Shown: one piece after another, positions 8,390 to 16,774 of the stretch | Position numbering within the stretch: position 1 is the stretch's first letter | Layout: each line of letters starts with the position of its first letter | Assembly (NCBI RefSeq): GCF_023276405.1 | Contig: NZ_JALRMO010000001.1 | Location: forward strand, 4,836,001 to 4,900,000 | Source: Paenibacillus hamazuiensis | GTDB lineage: Bacteria; Bacillota; Bacilli; Paenibacillales; NBRC-103111 | Direction of reading: 5' to 3' | DNA: 64,000 bases | Notes under the pieces: model-generated | The model's database searches: none | The model's input: only the letters and a program-made list of their open reading frames with translations | Told to the model about the DNA's origin: nothing | Made by a program: the position numbers and the translations under genes

Positions 8390-8419
8390 AAAAAAGCAAC
8401 GGATTAATGTCCGTTGCTT
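8390..8419 (-). terminator. Terminator of the ten-gene 17493-8404 operon
   Basis: Minus strand AAGCAACGGA (8419-8410), a 6-nt loop and TCCGTTGCTT (8403-8394) followed by six T. The loop contains the TAA stop of the upstream gene, so the coding end and the terminator overlap. Confidence 0.88.
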
Positions 8420-9339
8420 TGCAAATATTCGAACAGCCAACGAATCGCGTCCTCCAGCGTAAAGCTTTCGTCCGGCACATAACCGCAGGCCGCCAGCTTG
8501 GCGGTGGATACCGAGAAGCGGTTCGGCTTCTGCGGCGCGTCGCCCGCGACGATGAGCTCGGCGTCCCCTGTGTAAAGCTCATGATAAATGCGCTGCACCT
8601 TGTGCGCGACATCCAAAATGGAGAGCGTATGCTCCGATCCGGCATTGTAAATCCCGTATTCGTCCGGAAACCGGCCGATTATCGCTTCGCAAGACCTCGC
8701 GATATTTTCCATACTGATAAAGCTGCGGTGCTGCTTGCCGGAAGAGCGAATCGTGATCGTTCGCGACTCCAGCGCTTCCTTGCAGAAGCATGCCGGAACC
8801 ATCGTCCAGCGGCTGACGGTCGGGGAGAAAAAGCGGCCGTACACATTGGCAGGACGGATGACCGCCCCTTGCAGCAGCCCCTTCCTCGCATACATGGCAA
8901 CATACTGCTCGGCAAAAAGATGATTCAGCGCATAATCGTTCTCCGGGCGAACCGGCGTCGTTTCGCTGACGGTGCCCACCGGTTCGAGACCGTATACCTG
9001 CAGCGTCGAGAAAAACATGAAACGCGCGATGCCGTTACGGACGGCAAAGTCAAGCAGCTGCTTCGTCCCAAAGGCGGAAATTTCGATGCCCGCCCGGACG
9101 TTTCGCGATACGACCTCGTTGGCCGATGCCAGATGGATGATCATATCCGCCGAAGCTTTGAGCTGCGTCAGCTTCTCCGACGTCACATCGCATTCGATGA
9201 ACCCTTCCGGCTGCAGACTTTTCACGAACGCTTCGGGCAGCGCCCTGGAAAACACGATAACCTCATGCCCCCGGGCTTTCAAAAAGCGACACAGGTAGCT
9301 GCCGATATAGCCGGTTGCTCCCGTGACAATGAATCGCAT
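8404..9339 (-). CDS. NAD-dependent epimerase/dehydratase (extended SDR) with altered YxxxK
   Basis: 311-residue nucleotide-sugar SDR: Rossmann motif VTGATGYIGSYL, DMIIHLAS, FFSTLQVYG, and RPANVYGRFFSP. The catalytic Tyr is visible in NDYALNHLFAEQY, but the lysine four residues later is His (YxxxH). It is the last gene of a ten-gene operon, 32 bases after a glycosyltransferase, behind a strong GTGGAGGG ribosome site. By position it could reduce or epimerise a 4-keto-6-deoxy sugar, for instance the product of RfbG or of the GDP-mannose dehydratase homologue. If the Lys-to-His change impairs catalysis, it may have another role. Exact substrate not determinable. Confidence 0.82.
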   Translation of the reverse strand: MRFIVTGATGYIGSYLCRFLKARGHEVIVFSRALPEAFVKSLQPEGFIECDVTSEKLTQLKASADMIIHLASANEVVSRNVRAGIEISAFGTKQLLDFAVRNGIARFMFFSTLQVYGLEPVGTVSETTPVRPENDYALNHLFAEQYVAMYARKGLLQGAVIRPANVYGRFFSPTVSRWTMVPACFCKEALESRTITIRSSGKQHRSFISMENIARSCEAIIGRFPDEYGIYNAGSEHTLSILDVAHKVQRIYHELYTGDAELIVAGDAPQKPNRFSVSTAKLAACGYVPDESFTLEDAIRWLFEYLQSNGH

Positions 9340-9371
9340 AACGTTCCCTCCACTTCAAATGTTCTCCGTTG

Positions 9372-10346
9372 TCATGGGTTCAATGCGGCGTTGGAGGCTG
9401 TAAACGGATTCGGATACAGGCCAGCCAACTCGGGATCTATCGCATATTTTTTGCGGACTTGCGTGAGGATCGGTTCGCCGCTCGAGAAGAAGTCGTAGCT
9501 CCACGGGGTCATGGACAAGACCCTGCCTCCGGCTCGCGTGAACTCCTCCAAATAGCTGTCCACGAGCGAGTAAATAGCGCTCCCCCGATCCGGGAAAAAT
9601 GCGGCCATATATTGCTGCAGGTCGGTCTCCGCATGGGAAAAATGGAAAACGGCCAGCGGACCGCCGGCCAAAACGTACCGGCCGTCCGGCAGCCTCCGAA
9701 GCGATCTGGCGGTTTCGTGCAAATTCCAATAAGCCATGTTGTAACCGGGGTGTCCGAACACATGGACGTCGAAAAATCCGGGCGCAAGATCGAGCCATTT
9801 TTGATCCGCGAAAAAAAGGTCGTCGTAGTAGCTGTACCGGTACAACCGCTGTGCCCACCAGCCCAGAAAACGGACCGTTTCCTCCGAGCGGGTCATAGCG
9901 ACGATCCCGGTATTATAAATGCCGACCTGAAGATAAACGGTATCGTTCAGCTGGGTGCTGACGAGATGAGGGGTCAATACAAGGGAATGCCTCCGCAGAG
10001 CATTCAGCAGATCGGTTAGCGGGGCGTATACCTTCATGTCGGAATCCAGATAAACAAAATCGCGTTCGTCCGCATACCGCTTCATGGCGTACCTCAGCAA
10101 ATCCGGTTTCATCGAGGTTGTGCCCTCGTTGACGTTATATTTGAACATGCGCCGGTAAAAGTCCGGAACGCCTGTTTGTCTGGCGAGCACAATTTCGTCG
10201 ATGAAAGGGCAGATAGCGGCGGAATGAAGCCGCTCCTCTACAAGGCAAACGACAACCTTGGCATCCGGATGATGCTCTTTCACCGATCTTGCCATGATTT
10301 GAGCTTTGATCAAATTGGCGGCGGAGGTAACGGTACAGACAATCAT
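9372..10346 (-). CDS. GT8-like glycosyltransferase paralogue A
   Basis: 324 residues, one GT-A domain from MIVCTVTSAANLIKAQIMAR. It has the DxD motif in FVYLDSDMKVY, FFADQKWLDLAP, and HPGYNMAYWNLHE. It is closely related to the tailed enzyme at 6266-7498 and to the next two genes in the operon, which suggests tandem duplication and divergence. The ATG has AAAAAGGAG upstream. It lies between paralogue B and the SDR gene, with gaps of 22 and 32 bases. It presumably adds one sugar of the locus glycan; donor and acceptor unknown. Confidence 0.82.
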   Translation of the reverse strand: MIVCTVTSAANLIKAQIMARSVKEHHPDAKVVVCLVEERLHSAAICPFIDEIVLARQTGVPDFYRRMFKYNVNEGTTSMKPDLLRYAMKRYADERDFVYLDSDMKVYAPLTDLLNALRRHSLVLTPHLVSTQLNDTVYLQVGIYNTGIVAMTRSEETVRFLGWWAQRLYRYSYYDDLFFADQKWLDLAPGFFDVHVFGHPGYNMAYWNLHETARSLRRLPDGRYVLAGGPLAVFHFSHAETDLQQYMAAFFPDRGSAIYSLVDSYLEEFTRAGGRVLSMTPWSYDFFSSGEPILTQVRKKYAIDPELAGLYPNPFTASNAALNP

Positions 10347-10368
10347 GTCACTGCTCCTTTTTCAAAAA

Positions 10369-11340
10369 TCATCCGAAAGCGCTGTTGGAAGCAGCATACG
10401 GGTTAGGCATAGCTATCCTGAAAGCGGGGTTGTTTTTAAATTTCACCCGGCTTTCGGACAAAATCGGCTCCCCGCTGTCGAAGAAATCGTAGCTCCAGTG
10501 GGTCAGGGCAATGTCCTGAATTCCCGTTTCAGCCAATTCCCGGCCATACGAATCCATAATCGCCCTCGCTCCTTGGGGATCAATCCCCAATTTGACGAAG
10601 CAGTTCGGAAGAAAGCTCTCATAATGCGAATAATGGAAAATGCACAGCGGTTTATCCGTCAGATGCAGCTCGCCGCCGGCCACATGCAGCCCCCTCCTCG
10701 CTTTTTCGTGGAGATTCCAAAAAGCCACATTGTATCCGGGATGCTTGAATACGTGCACATCGAAAAAGGCTGCGGCCAGATCGAGCCATTTTTGGTCGGC
10801 AAAAAATTGGTCGTCGAAGAAACCGTAATGGTACGTCCTTTCCGCCCACCATCCGATAAACCGGCTCGCTTCCTCCGATCGGGTCACCCCCAGCAGCCCG
10901 GAATTCAACGACCCGTTAAACAGATGCTCCTCCCATAGAGACTCCGCTTCGATTTGCTGGGGTACGAGCACGATGCTGCTCCGTTCCATGGCGCCCGCCA
11001 GCTCCTCGGGGAAGCGGAACATTTTCATATCTGAGTCCAAATACAGAAATTGCCGTTCGTTCGGGTAACAGCTCATCAAATATTTCAGCAAATGCGGCTT
11101 CATGGAGGTGACGCCTTCAAACAAAACGTATTTGAACAAATAATGGGGGAAATTGGGGATACCGAGACTTGCCGCCAGCACGACTTGATCAAAATGCCGG
11201 ATGGTCAAAGCGGCGGGATGCATCGTCTTTTCGGCGAGGCAAACGATGACCTTGCTCCCGTTCATATGCCGCTTGACGGATTTGGCCATAACGGCCGCTT
11301 CATGCAGGTTGTCGGCGCAGGTTACCGTGCACACGATCAC
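10369..11340 (-). CDS. GT8-like glycosyltransferase paralogue B
   Basis: 323 residues with a GTG start and AAAGGAGTG nine bases upstream. Same domain as its neighbours: MIVCTVTCADNLHEAAVMA, DxD in FLYLDSDMKMF, FFADQKWLDLAA, HPGYNVAFWNLHE. Sits in the middle of a three-paralogue run inside the rhamnose/mannose operon. The metal-binding motif is intact, so it is probably an active transferase. Specificity unknown. Confidence 0.82.
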   Translation of the reverse strand: MIVCTVTCADNLHEAAVMAKSVKRHMNGSKVIVCLAEKTMHPAALTIRHFDQVVLAASLGIPNFPHYLFKYVLFEGVTSMKPHLLKYLMSCYPNERQFLYLDSDMKMFRFPEELAGAMERSSIVLVPQQIEAESLWEEHLFNGSLNSGLLGVTRSEEASRFIGWWAERTYHYGFFDDQFFADQKWLDLAAAFFDVHVFKHPGYNVAFWNLHEKARRGLHVAGGELHLTDKPLCIFHYSHYESFLPNCFVKLGIDPQGARAIMDSYGRELAETGIQDIALTHWSYDFFDSGEPILSESRVKFKNNPAFRIAMPNPYAASNSAFG

Positions 11341-11380
11341 AGCCGTACACTCCTTTTCTGCAAATAATGCGAATAAGAGA

Positions 11381-12364
11381 CTATCCGAAAAATCGGTTCG
11401 AAACGGTGAACGGGTTCAAATATCTCCGCTTCACCGCCGGAACCGCTCTGTACTTTGCCCTCGCCGTATCGGAGATAGGCTCCCCGTTCCAATAAAAATC
11501 GTAGCTCCACGAAGAATCTGCGGGTACCGTTCTCTCCATTTCCGCAAGCTGAGCGGCATACCACGCCCTCAATTCGTAGACGGGGTCCGCCCGGTCCGGC
11601 AAGGCGACCTCCAAAGTTTGATCAAGAAGCCCCATCAGATTTACAAAATTGATGCATCTCAGAGGCAAGCCGCCCGCCTCATAGCCGGCCCCGGTCCGGA
11701 CCAGCCTCCTCCCGCTCTCATGAATGTTCCAAAAGGCCACGTTATAACCGGAATGTCTCAGTACGGCCGCGTCGAAACAAGCCGGGACGAAATTAAGCCA
11801 TTTCTGATCCAGAAAGAGGCAGCCGAGCGGATCCTCATAGCTGCTTGCGATCATATCGGTCCACCAGTTCGCGAACCGCTGCCCTTCGGCCGACCGTTTG
11901 AAGGCGATAAGCCCGCCGCAGAACGTTCCGTCCCTGAGCGCCCCGATTTCGGAAGCGGCATCGGGGCCGACCGGCTCGAGCAAATGCGGGCATAAGACGA
12001 TATGGCGGTTTTGCAGCAACGCGGCAAGTTCGTCAAACGGGCCGGTGATATACATGGTGGCGTCCACGTAAACAAAATGTCGTTCCTCCGGAAAGGTGTC
12101 CAGCAGAAACCGGAGCAGCTGCCCTTTAAGCGCCGAGGCGCATTGTGCTTGGGTAAATTTGAATATATGCTGGTAAAAATCGGGGTCCCCCAGATGCTTG
12201 GCCAGAACAAGATTGTCTGCGTACGGGACGGCATCCGTCCGGGGAAGCTCCTCCTCCGCCAGACAGACGACGACACGGGCGTCCCGCATATGACGTTTGA
12301 CGGACTCAGCCATCAAAATCGCTTTAGGCAGATCCGCTCCGCTCGTTATCGTGCTTATCAGCAA
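11381..12364 (-). CDS. GT8-like glycosyltransferase paralogue C, DxD motif degenerate
   Basis: 327 residues from a TTG start with GAGGAAGGTGA upstream. It aligns along its length with paralogues A and B (MLISTITSGADLPKAILMAE, FLDQKWLNFVP, HSGYNVAFWNIHE). The segment that should hold the DxD metal site reads FVYVDATMYIT, so the second Asp is Thr. It may bind the nucleotide sugar differently or be a non-catalytic partner. It is the first of the three paralogues after the gmd/rmd-like gene (23-base gap). The start codon is less certain than for its neighbours. Confidence 0.78.
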   Translation of the reverse strand: MLISTITSGADLPKAILMAESVKRHMRDARVVVCLAEEELPRTDAVPYADNLVLAKHLGDPDFYQHIFKFTQAQCASALKGQLLRFLLDTFPEERHFVYVDATMYITGPFDELAALLQNRHIVLCPHLLEPVGPDAASEIGALRDGTFCGGLIAFKRSAEGQRFANWWTDMIASSYEDPLGCLFLDQKWLNFVPACFDAAVLRHSGYNVAFWNIHESGRRLVRTGAGYEAGGLPLRCINFVNLMGLLDQTLEVALPDRADPVYELRAWYAAQLAEMERTVPADSSWSYDFYWNGEPISDTARAKYRAVPAVKRRYLNPFTVSNRFFG

Positions 12365-12387
12365 TGTCGTTCACCTTCCTCGGAAAT

Positions 12388-13341
12388 TTAAACCATCTGC
12401 GCTCTCCAATAATCAAGCAGGTCTTTAAGCGTTTGGGAGAACGGGATTTCCGGCTTCCAGCCGGTCTGGTTATGAAACTTGGTATAATCGCCAAGCAAAA
12501 TTTCCACATCGGAAGGACGAAGACGCGCGGGATCTTCCTTGATTTCGATTTGAACGGAGCTGAGACCGAGCAGCTGTTCCAGCATCTCGCGAATCGTGCA
12601 GCAGCGGCCCGACGCGATGTTGTATACCTCGCCGGCGACGCCTTTTTCCAGCGCCATCCAGTAGGCTTTCACCACATCCCGCACATCGGTAAAGTCTCTT
12701 TTGGCATCGAGATTCCCGACGTAGAGAACCGGCGGTTTCTTGCCCGCTTCGATTTCGGCGATTTGTTTGGCGAAGTTCGAGGTCACGAAATTTTCGCCCC
12801 GGCGCGGCCCCGTATGGTTGAACGTACGGGTGGTCACGATATGAAGCCCGTAGCTTTTATGGTATTGGTAAGCCAGAAAATCCTGCGCGCATTTGCTGAC
12901 CCCGTACGGGCTGAGCGGACGTAAAGGATTCGTCTCCTTGATCGGCACCTCGTGCGGCTCGACATGGCCGTATTCCTCGCTGGAGCAGGCGATCTGGATT
13001 TTGCAGGAAACCCCGTAACGCCGAACCGCTTCGAAAATATTCAATTGTCCTGCGACATTGTTATGAATCGTATCGATTGGCGAATTCCACGAAGTGGGAA
13101 CAAAGCTTTGCGCCGCCAGATGGAAAATAAGGTCCGGTTTTTCTGCGCCGATCAACGATTCGACCGAAAACGGGTCCCTTAGCTCGCATTCCACCAGACG
13201 AATGCGGCCCTGCAGATGGGAGATATGATTCATGCGGCTTCGCTGACGAATGGTGCCGACCACATCCACCTGACGGCTTAGCAAAAATTCGGCCAAATGG
13301 CTGCCCACAAAACCGGAAATCCCGGTGATCAATGCTTTCAT
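12388..13341 (-). CDS. GDP-mannose 4,6-dehydratase / GDP-6-deoxy-D-mannose reductase family SDR
   Basis: 317-residue extended SDR. It has ITGISGFVGSHLAEFLL at the N-terminus, ACSSEEYG, YxxxK in SPYGVSKCAQDFLA, TRTFNHTGP, NLDAKRDFTDVRDVVKAYW, and TGWKPEIPFSQTL. These match the GMD/RMD group. The protein is shorter than typical GMD, and several segments recall the Rmd of Aneurinibacillus that makes GDP-D-rhamnose. It directly follows a GDP-mannose-forming ManC, which fits either step. If it is GMD, the fucose-synthase-like gene at 36162 could complete GDP-L-fucose. If Rmd, a separate dehydratase would be needed. Strong AAAGGGAGG ribosome site. Confidence 0.82.
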   Translation of the reverse strand: MKALITGISGFVGSHLAEFLLSRQVDVVGTIRQRSRMNHISHLQGRIRLVECELRDPFSVESLIGAEKPDLIFHLAAQSFVPTSWNSPIDTIHNNVAGQLNIFEAVRRYGVSCKIQIACSSEEYGHVEPHEVPIKETNPLRPLSPYGVSKCAQDFLAYQYHKSYGLHIVTTRTFNHTGPRRGENFVTSNFAKQIAEIEAGKKPPVLYVGNLDAKRDFTDVRDVVKAYWMALEKGVAGEVYNIASGRCCTIREMLEQLLGLSSVQIEIKEDPARLRPSDVEILLGDYTKFHNQTGWKPEIPFSQTLKDLLDYWRAQMV

Positions 13342-13357
13342 ATACCAAAACCTCCCT

Positions 13358-14389
13358 TTACTTGGTTTTCGCGAGCATCGGCTTCAGGTGAGATTCCTGC
13401 GATTTATGGCAGATGAGCAAGCCTTCCGCAGTTTCGACGACAATCAGATCCTTGACCCCGACCAATACGGTCCGCTTGCTTTCCGTGTAGACGATGCAGC
13501 CCTTCACGCCGGCCAGCTCAGTCCGGTCCGCCGCTCCTTGAACGATGTTGCCGTCCTCATCCGGCGTAAAAATTCTTTCCATGGACGTCCATGTCCCCAC
13601 ATCGTCCCACGCGAATCGAATCGGAATCGTATAAATCGACCCGGCCTTCTCCGCTATGGCGTAATCCGCCGATATTTTCGGCAGGGCGGCGTAAATTGCC
13701 GGCAGTTCCTCATCGCCCGCCCCAAGGATCTGCCACATAGCCGGCTGATGCTCCTGCAGCTGAGCCGCGATAGTCGAGGCGGTCCAGCAATAGATGCCGC
13801 TGTTCCAATACACATTCGGCATCCGGCACAGCTCGTCGGCTCGCGCGGCATCGGGCTTTTCGATAAAAGCGGTCACCCGCCGGATCCCTCCTTGCGCGGA
13901 ATGCGGATCCGCCTTCTCCGCTTCGATATAACCGAAGCCGGTTTCCGGACGGGTCGGCACTACGCCCAGGGTAACGATAGCGCCTTGAAAACGCGCCGTT
14001 TTCTCCGCTTCCCGCAAGGCGTCCATCAGCTCGGAAGCCTGCGGGACAAATTGATCGGAAGGCACGGTGGCGAGCACGTCGCCGACGCCCAATTTCAAAA
14101 AATGGCGTGCGATCAGCGCCATACATGGACCCGTATCGCGCGCCTCGGGTTCTACAATCAGCTTCTCGGCTTCGAGTCCCGGAAGCTGCTCCAGCACGAG
14201 CTCCATATACTCCTTGCTTGTCGCCACAAAGATCCCTTCGCTGCCTAAAAACGGAAGAAAGCGGCGGTATGTTTGCTGCAGCAGCGTCTCCGTATCCGAG
14301 GTGAGCGACAGGAACTGCTTGGGCCTGCGCTCCGTGCTTCTCGGCCAAAACCGGGTACCTTTTCCTCCAGCCAAAATAACCACCTTCAT
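13358..14389 (-). CDS. manC: Mannose-1-phosphate guanylyltransferase
   Basis: Makes GDP-mannose from mannose-1-phosphate and GTP. 343 residues: LAGGKGTRFWPRST with RRPKQFLSL at the N-terminus, TVPSDQFV, FIEKP, and NSGIYCW are the signature motifs. The length fits the monofunctional enzyme; there is no C-terminal phosphomannose isomerase domain. It lies between rfbC and the GDP-mannose dehydratase homologue in a continuous minus-strand operon, so it feeds that enzyme and probably mannosyl transfer. Confidence 0.93.
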   Translation of the reverse strand: MKVVILAGGKGTRFWPRSTERRPKQFLSLTSDTETLLQQTYRRFLPFLGSEGIFVATSKEYMELVLEQLPGLEAEKLIVEPEARDTGPCMALIARHFLKLGVGDVLATVPSDQFVPQASELMDALREAEKTARFQGAIVTLGVVPTRPETGFGYIEAEKADPHSAQGGIRRVTAFIEKPDAARADELCRMPNVYWNSGIYCWTASTIAAQLQEHQPAMWQILGAGDEELPAIYAALPKISADYAIAEKAGSIYTIPIRFAWDDVGTWTSMERIFTPDEDGNIVQGAADRTELAGVKGCIVYTESKRTVLVGVKDLIVVETAEGLLICHKSQESHLKPMLAKTK

Positions 14390-14422
14390 AGAGCTTCACC
14401 TCAATTAAAGTTCAGGCAACTT

Positions 14423-14878
14423 TTACCGGAACCGGGTTTGCCAGTCAAAGCCGATGGACGGATCGTTGTAGGATATCCGGTATTCGTCGGGCTGCGAAGG
14501 GTTATAGACCTGGTTTGTAAAATAAAGAATGGTCGCCGGGCCGGAACCGAGCACCCGGTAGCCGTGCGCGACCCCCCGCGGTATCAGCAGCAAATACGCA
14601 TTGTTTTCTCCCATGTAATACACATCCGTTTGCCCGTGCGTCGGCGAATCGGTCCGCAGGTCATGAAGCACCACTTGGGCATTGCCGCTTGGGAAAAACC
14701 AGATGTCGTCCTGATGTTCATGGTAATGGAACGCCTTGATGACCCCCGGATAGCTCATTGACAGCGAAGCCTGGCCGAAATGCCCGAACATCTCGTCGTC
14801 TTCGCGCAGCAGCTCCATGAAATACCCACGGTCATCGCAATGTTTGATCAAGTTTTTTTTCTTGACGCCTTCAATCAT
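14423..14878 (-). CDS. rfbC: dTDP-4-dehydrorhamnose 3,5-epimerase (SpsL-like)
   Basis: 151-residue cupin epimerase, shorter than the usual RmlC of about 180 residues but the size of B. subtilis SpsL. Visible motifs are AFHYHEHQDDIWFFPSG, LLLIPRGVAHGYRV and YNDPSIGFDW. It catalyses the double epimerisation in dTDP-L-rhamnose synthesis. The start overlaps the rfbD stop by eight bases and has AAAAGGAGGG upstream. Gene order rfbA-rfbB-rfbD-rfbC equals B. subtilis spsI-J-K-L, which supports a spore-surface rhamnose role. Confidence 0.9.
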   Translation of the reverse strand: MIEGVKKKNLIKHCDDRGYFMELLREDDEMFGHFGQASLSMSYPGVIKAFHYHEHQDDIWFFPSGNAQVVLHDLRTDSPTHGQTDVYYMGENNAYLLLIPRGVAHGYRVLGSGPATILYFTNQVYNPSQPDEYRISYNDPSIGFDWQTRFR

Positions 14879-15758
14879 CGTTCATTCCCTCCTTTTCCTT
14901 GCGGACGCCTGCGTAGTTCAGATCATTGCGGATAAAATCGTAAAGTGCCGGTACCCATTCGCGAAGCGGCGGGAGGTTGTTCACCCGAATCGCTTCGTCA
15001 TCCAGGGCCGAATTGACGGGACGGATGGCCGAAGCGGGGAAGGAGTCCGAACTAACAGGCTTCAGAACGACATTCGTAAGCCCGGCTGCCTTCAAAATAT
15101 GCTGCGCGAACTCGTACCTGGAGCAGACGCCCCGGTTGGAGGCATGGTAAACCCCGTAGCGGTCCGTCTCGATGAGCGCGGAGATAAATTCGGCAAGGTC
15201 CAGCGTATACGTCGGCGAGCCGAACTGGTCGCACACCATCGCCAGCACTTGCTGCTTCTCGGCAAGGGAGACCACCTTCGTGACGAAATTGTCCCCGTAT
15301 TTGCCGTAAAGCCACGAGGTCCGCACGATGTAGTAACGGTCGCAAATCAGCTCAGTGAATTTCTCTCCGTGCAGCTTGGAGCTGCCGTACACGCTAAGCG
15401 GATTCGTCCAGTCCGATTCCTTGTAGGCGCCTTCCTTTTTCCCGTCGAATACGTAGTCCGTGCTGATATAAACCAGCTTCGCTCCCGTATGTTTCGCGGC
15501 AAGCGCGACATTGCGGGAACCGAACGAATTGACGGTGTACACGGCTTCCGGCTCCCGTTCCGCCCGATCCACCTGGGTATAGGCGGCCGCATGGATAATG
15601 ACATCGGGCTTTACCTTCGCAAAGGTCTCGCTCACTGCGCGCTCGTTTGCCACATTCAGCTCGGCCCGCGTGAAAGCGAAGATTTCATGCCCTGGAGCAA
15701 GCGTGCGCACCAGGTCTTTGCCCAGCTGTCCGCCCGCTCCGGTAATGGCAATTTTCAT
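14871..15758 (-). CDS. rfbD: dTDP-4-dehydrorhamnose reductase (SpsK-like)
   Basis: Last step of dTDP-L-rhamnose synthesis. 295 residues from ATG 15758: ITGAGGQLGKDLV, ADMI-type core with VIIHAAAYTQVDRAE, STDYVFDG, and YxxxK in VYGSSKLHGEKF. The start is fixed by GGAGG at good spacing and by homology beginning at MKIAITG. In-frame sequence upstream of it lies inside rfbB and is not part of this gene. It overlaps the rfbB stop by four bases, so translation is coupled. Confidence 0.94.
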   Translation of the reverse strand: MKIAITGAGGQLGKDLVRTLAPGHEIFAFTRAELNVANERAVSETFAKVKPDVIIHAAAYTQVDRAEREPEAVYTVNSFGSRNVALAAKHTGAKLVYISTDYVFDGKKEGAYKESDWTNPLSVYGSSKLHGEKFTELICDRYYIVRTSWLYGKYGDNFVTKVVSLAEKQQVLAMVCDQFGSPTYTLDLAEFISALIETDRYGVYHASNRGVCSRYEFAQHILKAAGLTNVVLKPVSSDSFPASAIRPVNSALDDEAIRVNNLPPLREWVPALYDFIRNDLNYAGVRKEKEGMNDD

Positions 15759-16774
15759 CCGGATTGTCCTCCCCTCCCGGCCTGATCGATACGGCGATAA
15801 GTTCCATCCAATATGCTCTGCCACCACTCCGCGTGGCTGACATACCAATTCACGGTTTGGACAATGCCCTCTTCAAACGTATAAAGCGGGTTCCAGCCGA
15901 GCTGCGAGCGGATTTTGGCCGAATCGATCGCGTAACGGCGGTCGTGGCCAAGCCGGTCGGGGACAAATTCGATCAGCGAGAACGGTTTGCCGAGCTCCTG
16001 CAGGATGCGGTGAACGATCTGCAGGTTCGTTCTTTCGTTGCTGCCGCCGATATTGTATACCTCGCCGGGAATACCCGCTTCGATCACCCGCTCGACAGCG
16101 GTGATGTGGTCGTGCACGTGCAGCCAGTCCCGCACGTTCAGGCCGTCGCCGTACACGGGAACCGGCTGATCCCGGAGCGCCCGGGTGATAACCGTCGGAA
16201 TGAGCTTTTCCGGAAACTGATAGGGACCGTAGTTGTTCGAGCAGCGCGTGATCATGACGGGAAAGCGGTACGTTTCGAAGTACGCCCGAGCCAGCAGATC
16301 GGCCCCGGCCTTGCTCGCTGAATAAGGGCTGTTCGGAGCAAGCGGCGTCGATTCCGAAAACAACCCCTCCGGACCGAGCGTGCCGTACACCTCGTCGGTG
16401 GAAATGTGCACGAAACGGGCAACGCCATGCCTGCGGGCCGCCTCCAGCAAAATTTGCGTCCCGAGCACGTTGGTCCCGACAAAGCTTTGCGGCTCGGCAA
16501 TGCTGCGGTCGACATGGGATTCGGCGGCAAAATGCACGACCGTATCGATCCGTTCCTCCGCCAGCACCTGACCCACCTGCCGGGCGTCCGCGATATCTCC
16601 CCGGACGAACCGATAACGTGGTCCTTCCTCCAGATCGGCGACGTTGTTCCTGTTGCCTGCATAGGTCAGCAGGTCGTAATTCACAACCGTGTCCTCCGGA
16701 TGGCGTTCCCGCCAATAACGCACGAAGTTGCTGCCGATAAAGCCCATTCCGCCGGTGACCAGCATACGCCTCAT
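15755..16774 (-). CDS. rfbB: dTDP-glucose 4,6-dehydratase (SpsJ-like)
   Basis: Converts dTDP-glucose to dTDP-4-keto-6-deoxyglucose. 339 residues: VTGGMGFIGSNFVRYW, VVHFAAESHVDRSI, HISTDEVYGTLG, YxxxK in SPYSASKAGADLL, and TRCSNNYGPYQFPEKLIP, all classic RmlB. ATG 16774 follows AAAGGGGGAG. A longer reading starting at 16843 would lie inside rfbA and lacks homology. The start overlaps the rfbA stop (ATGA). Confidence 0.95.
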   Translation of the reverse strand: MRRMLVTGGMGFIGSNFVRYWRERHPEDTVVNYDLLTYAGNRNNVADLEEGPRYRFVRGDIADARQVGQVLAEERIDTVVHFAAESHVDRSIAEPQSFVGTNVLGTQILLEAARRHGVARFVHISTDEVYGTLGPEGLFSESTPLAPNSPYSASKAGADLLARAYFETYRFPVMITRCSNNYGPYQFPEKLIPTVITRALRDQPVPVYGDGLNVRDWLHVHDHITAVERVIEAGIPGEVYNIGGSNERTNLQIVHRILQELGKPFSLIEFVPDRLGHDRRYAIDSAKIRSQLGWNPLYTFEEGIVQTVNWYVSHAEWWQSILDGTYRRIDQAGRGGQSG

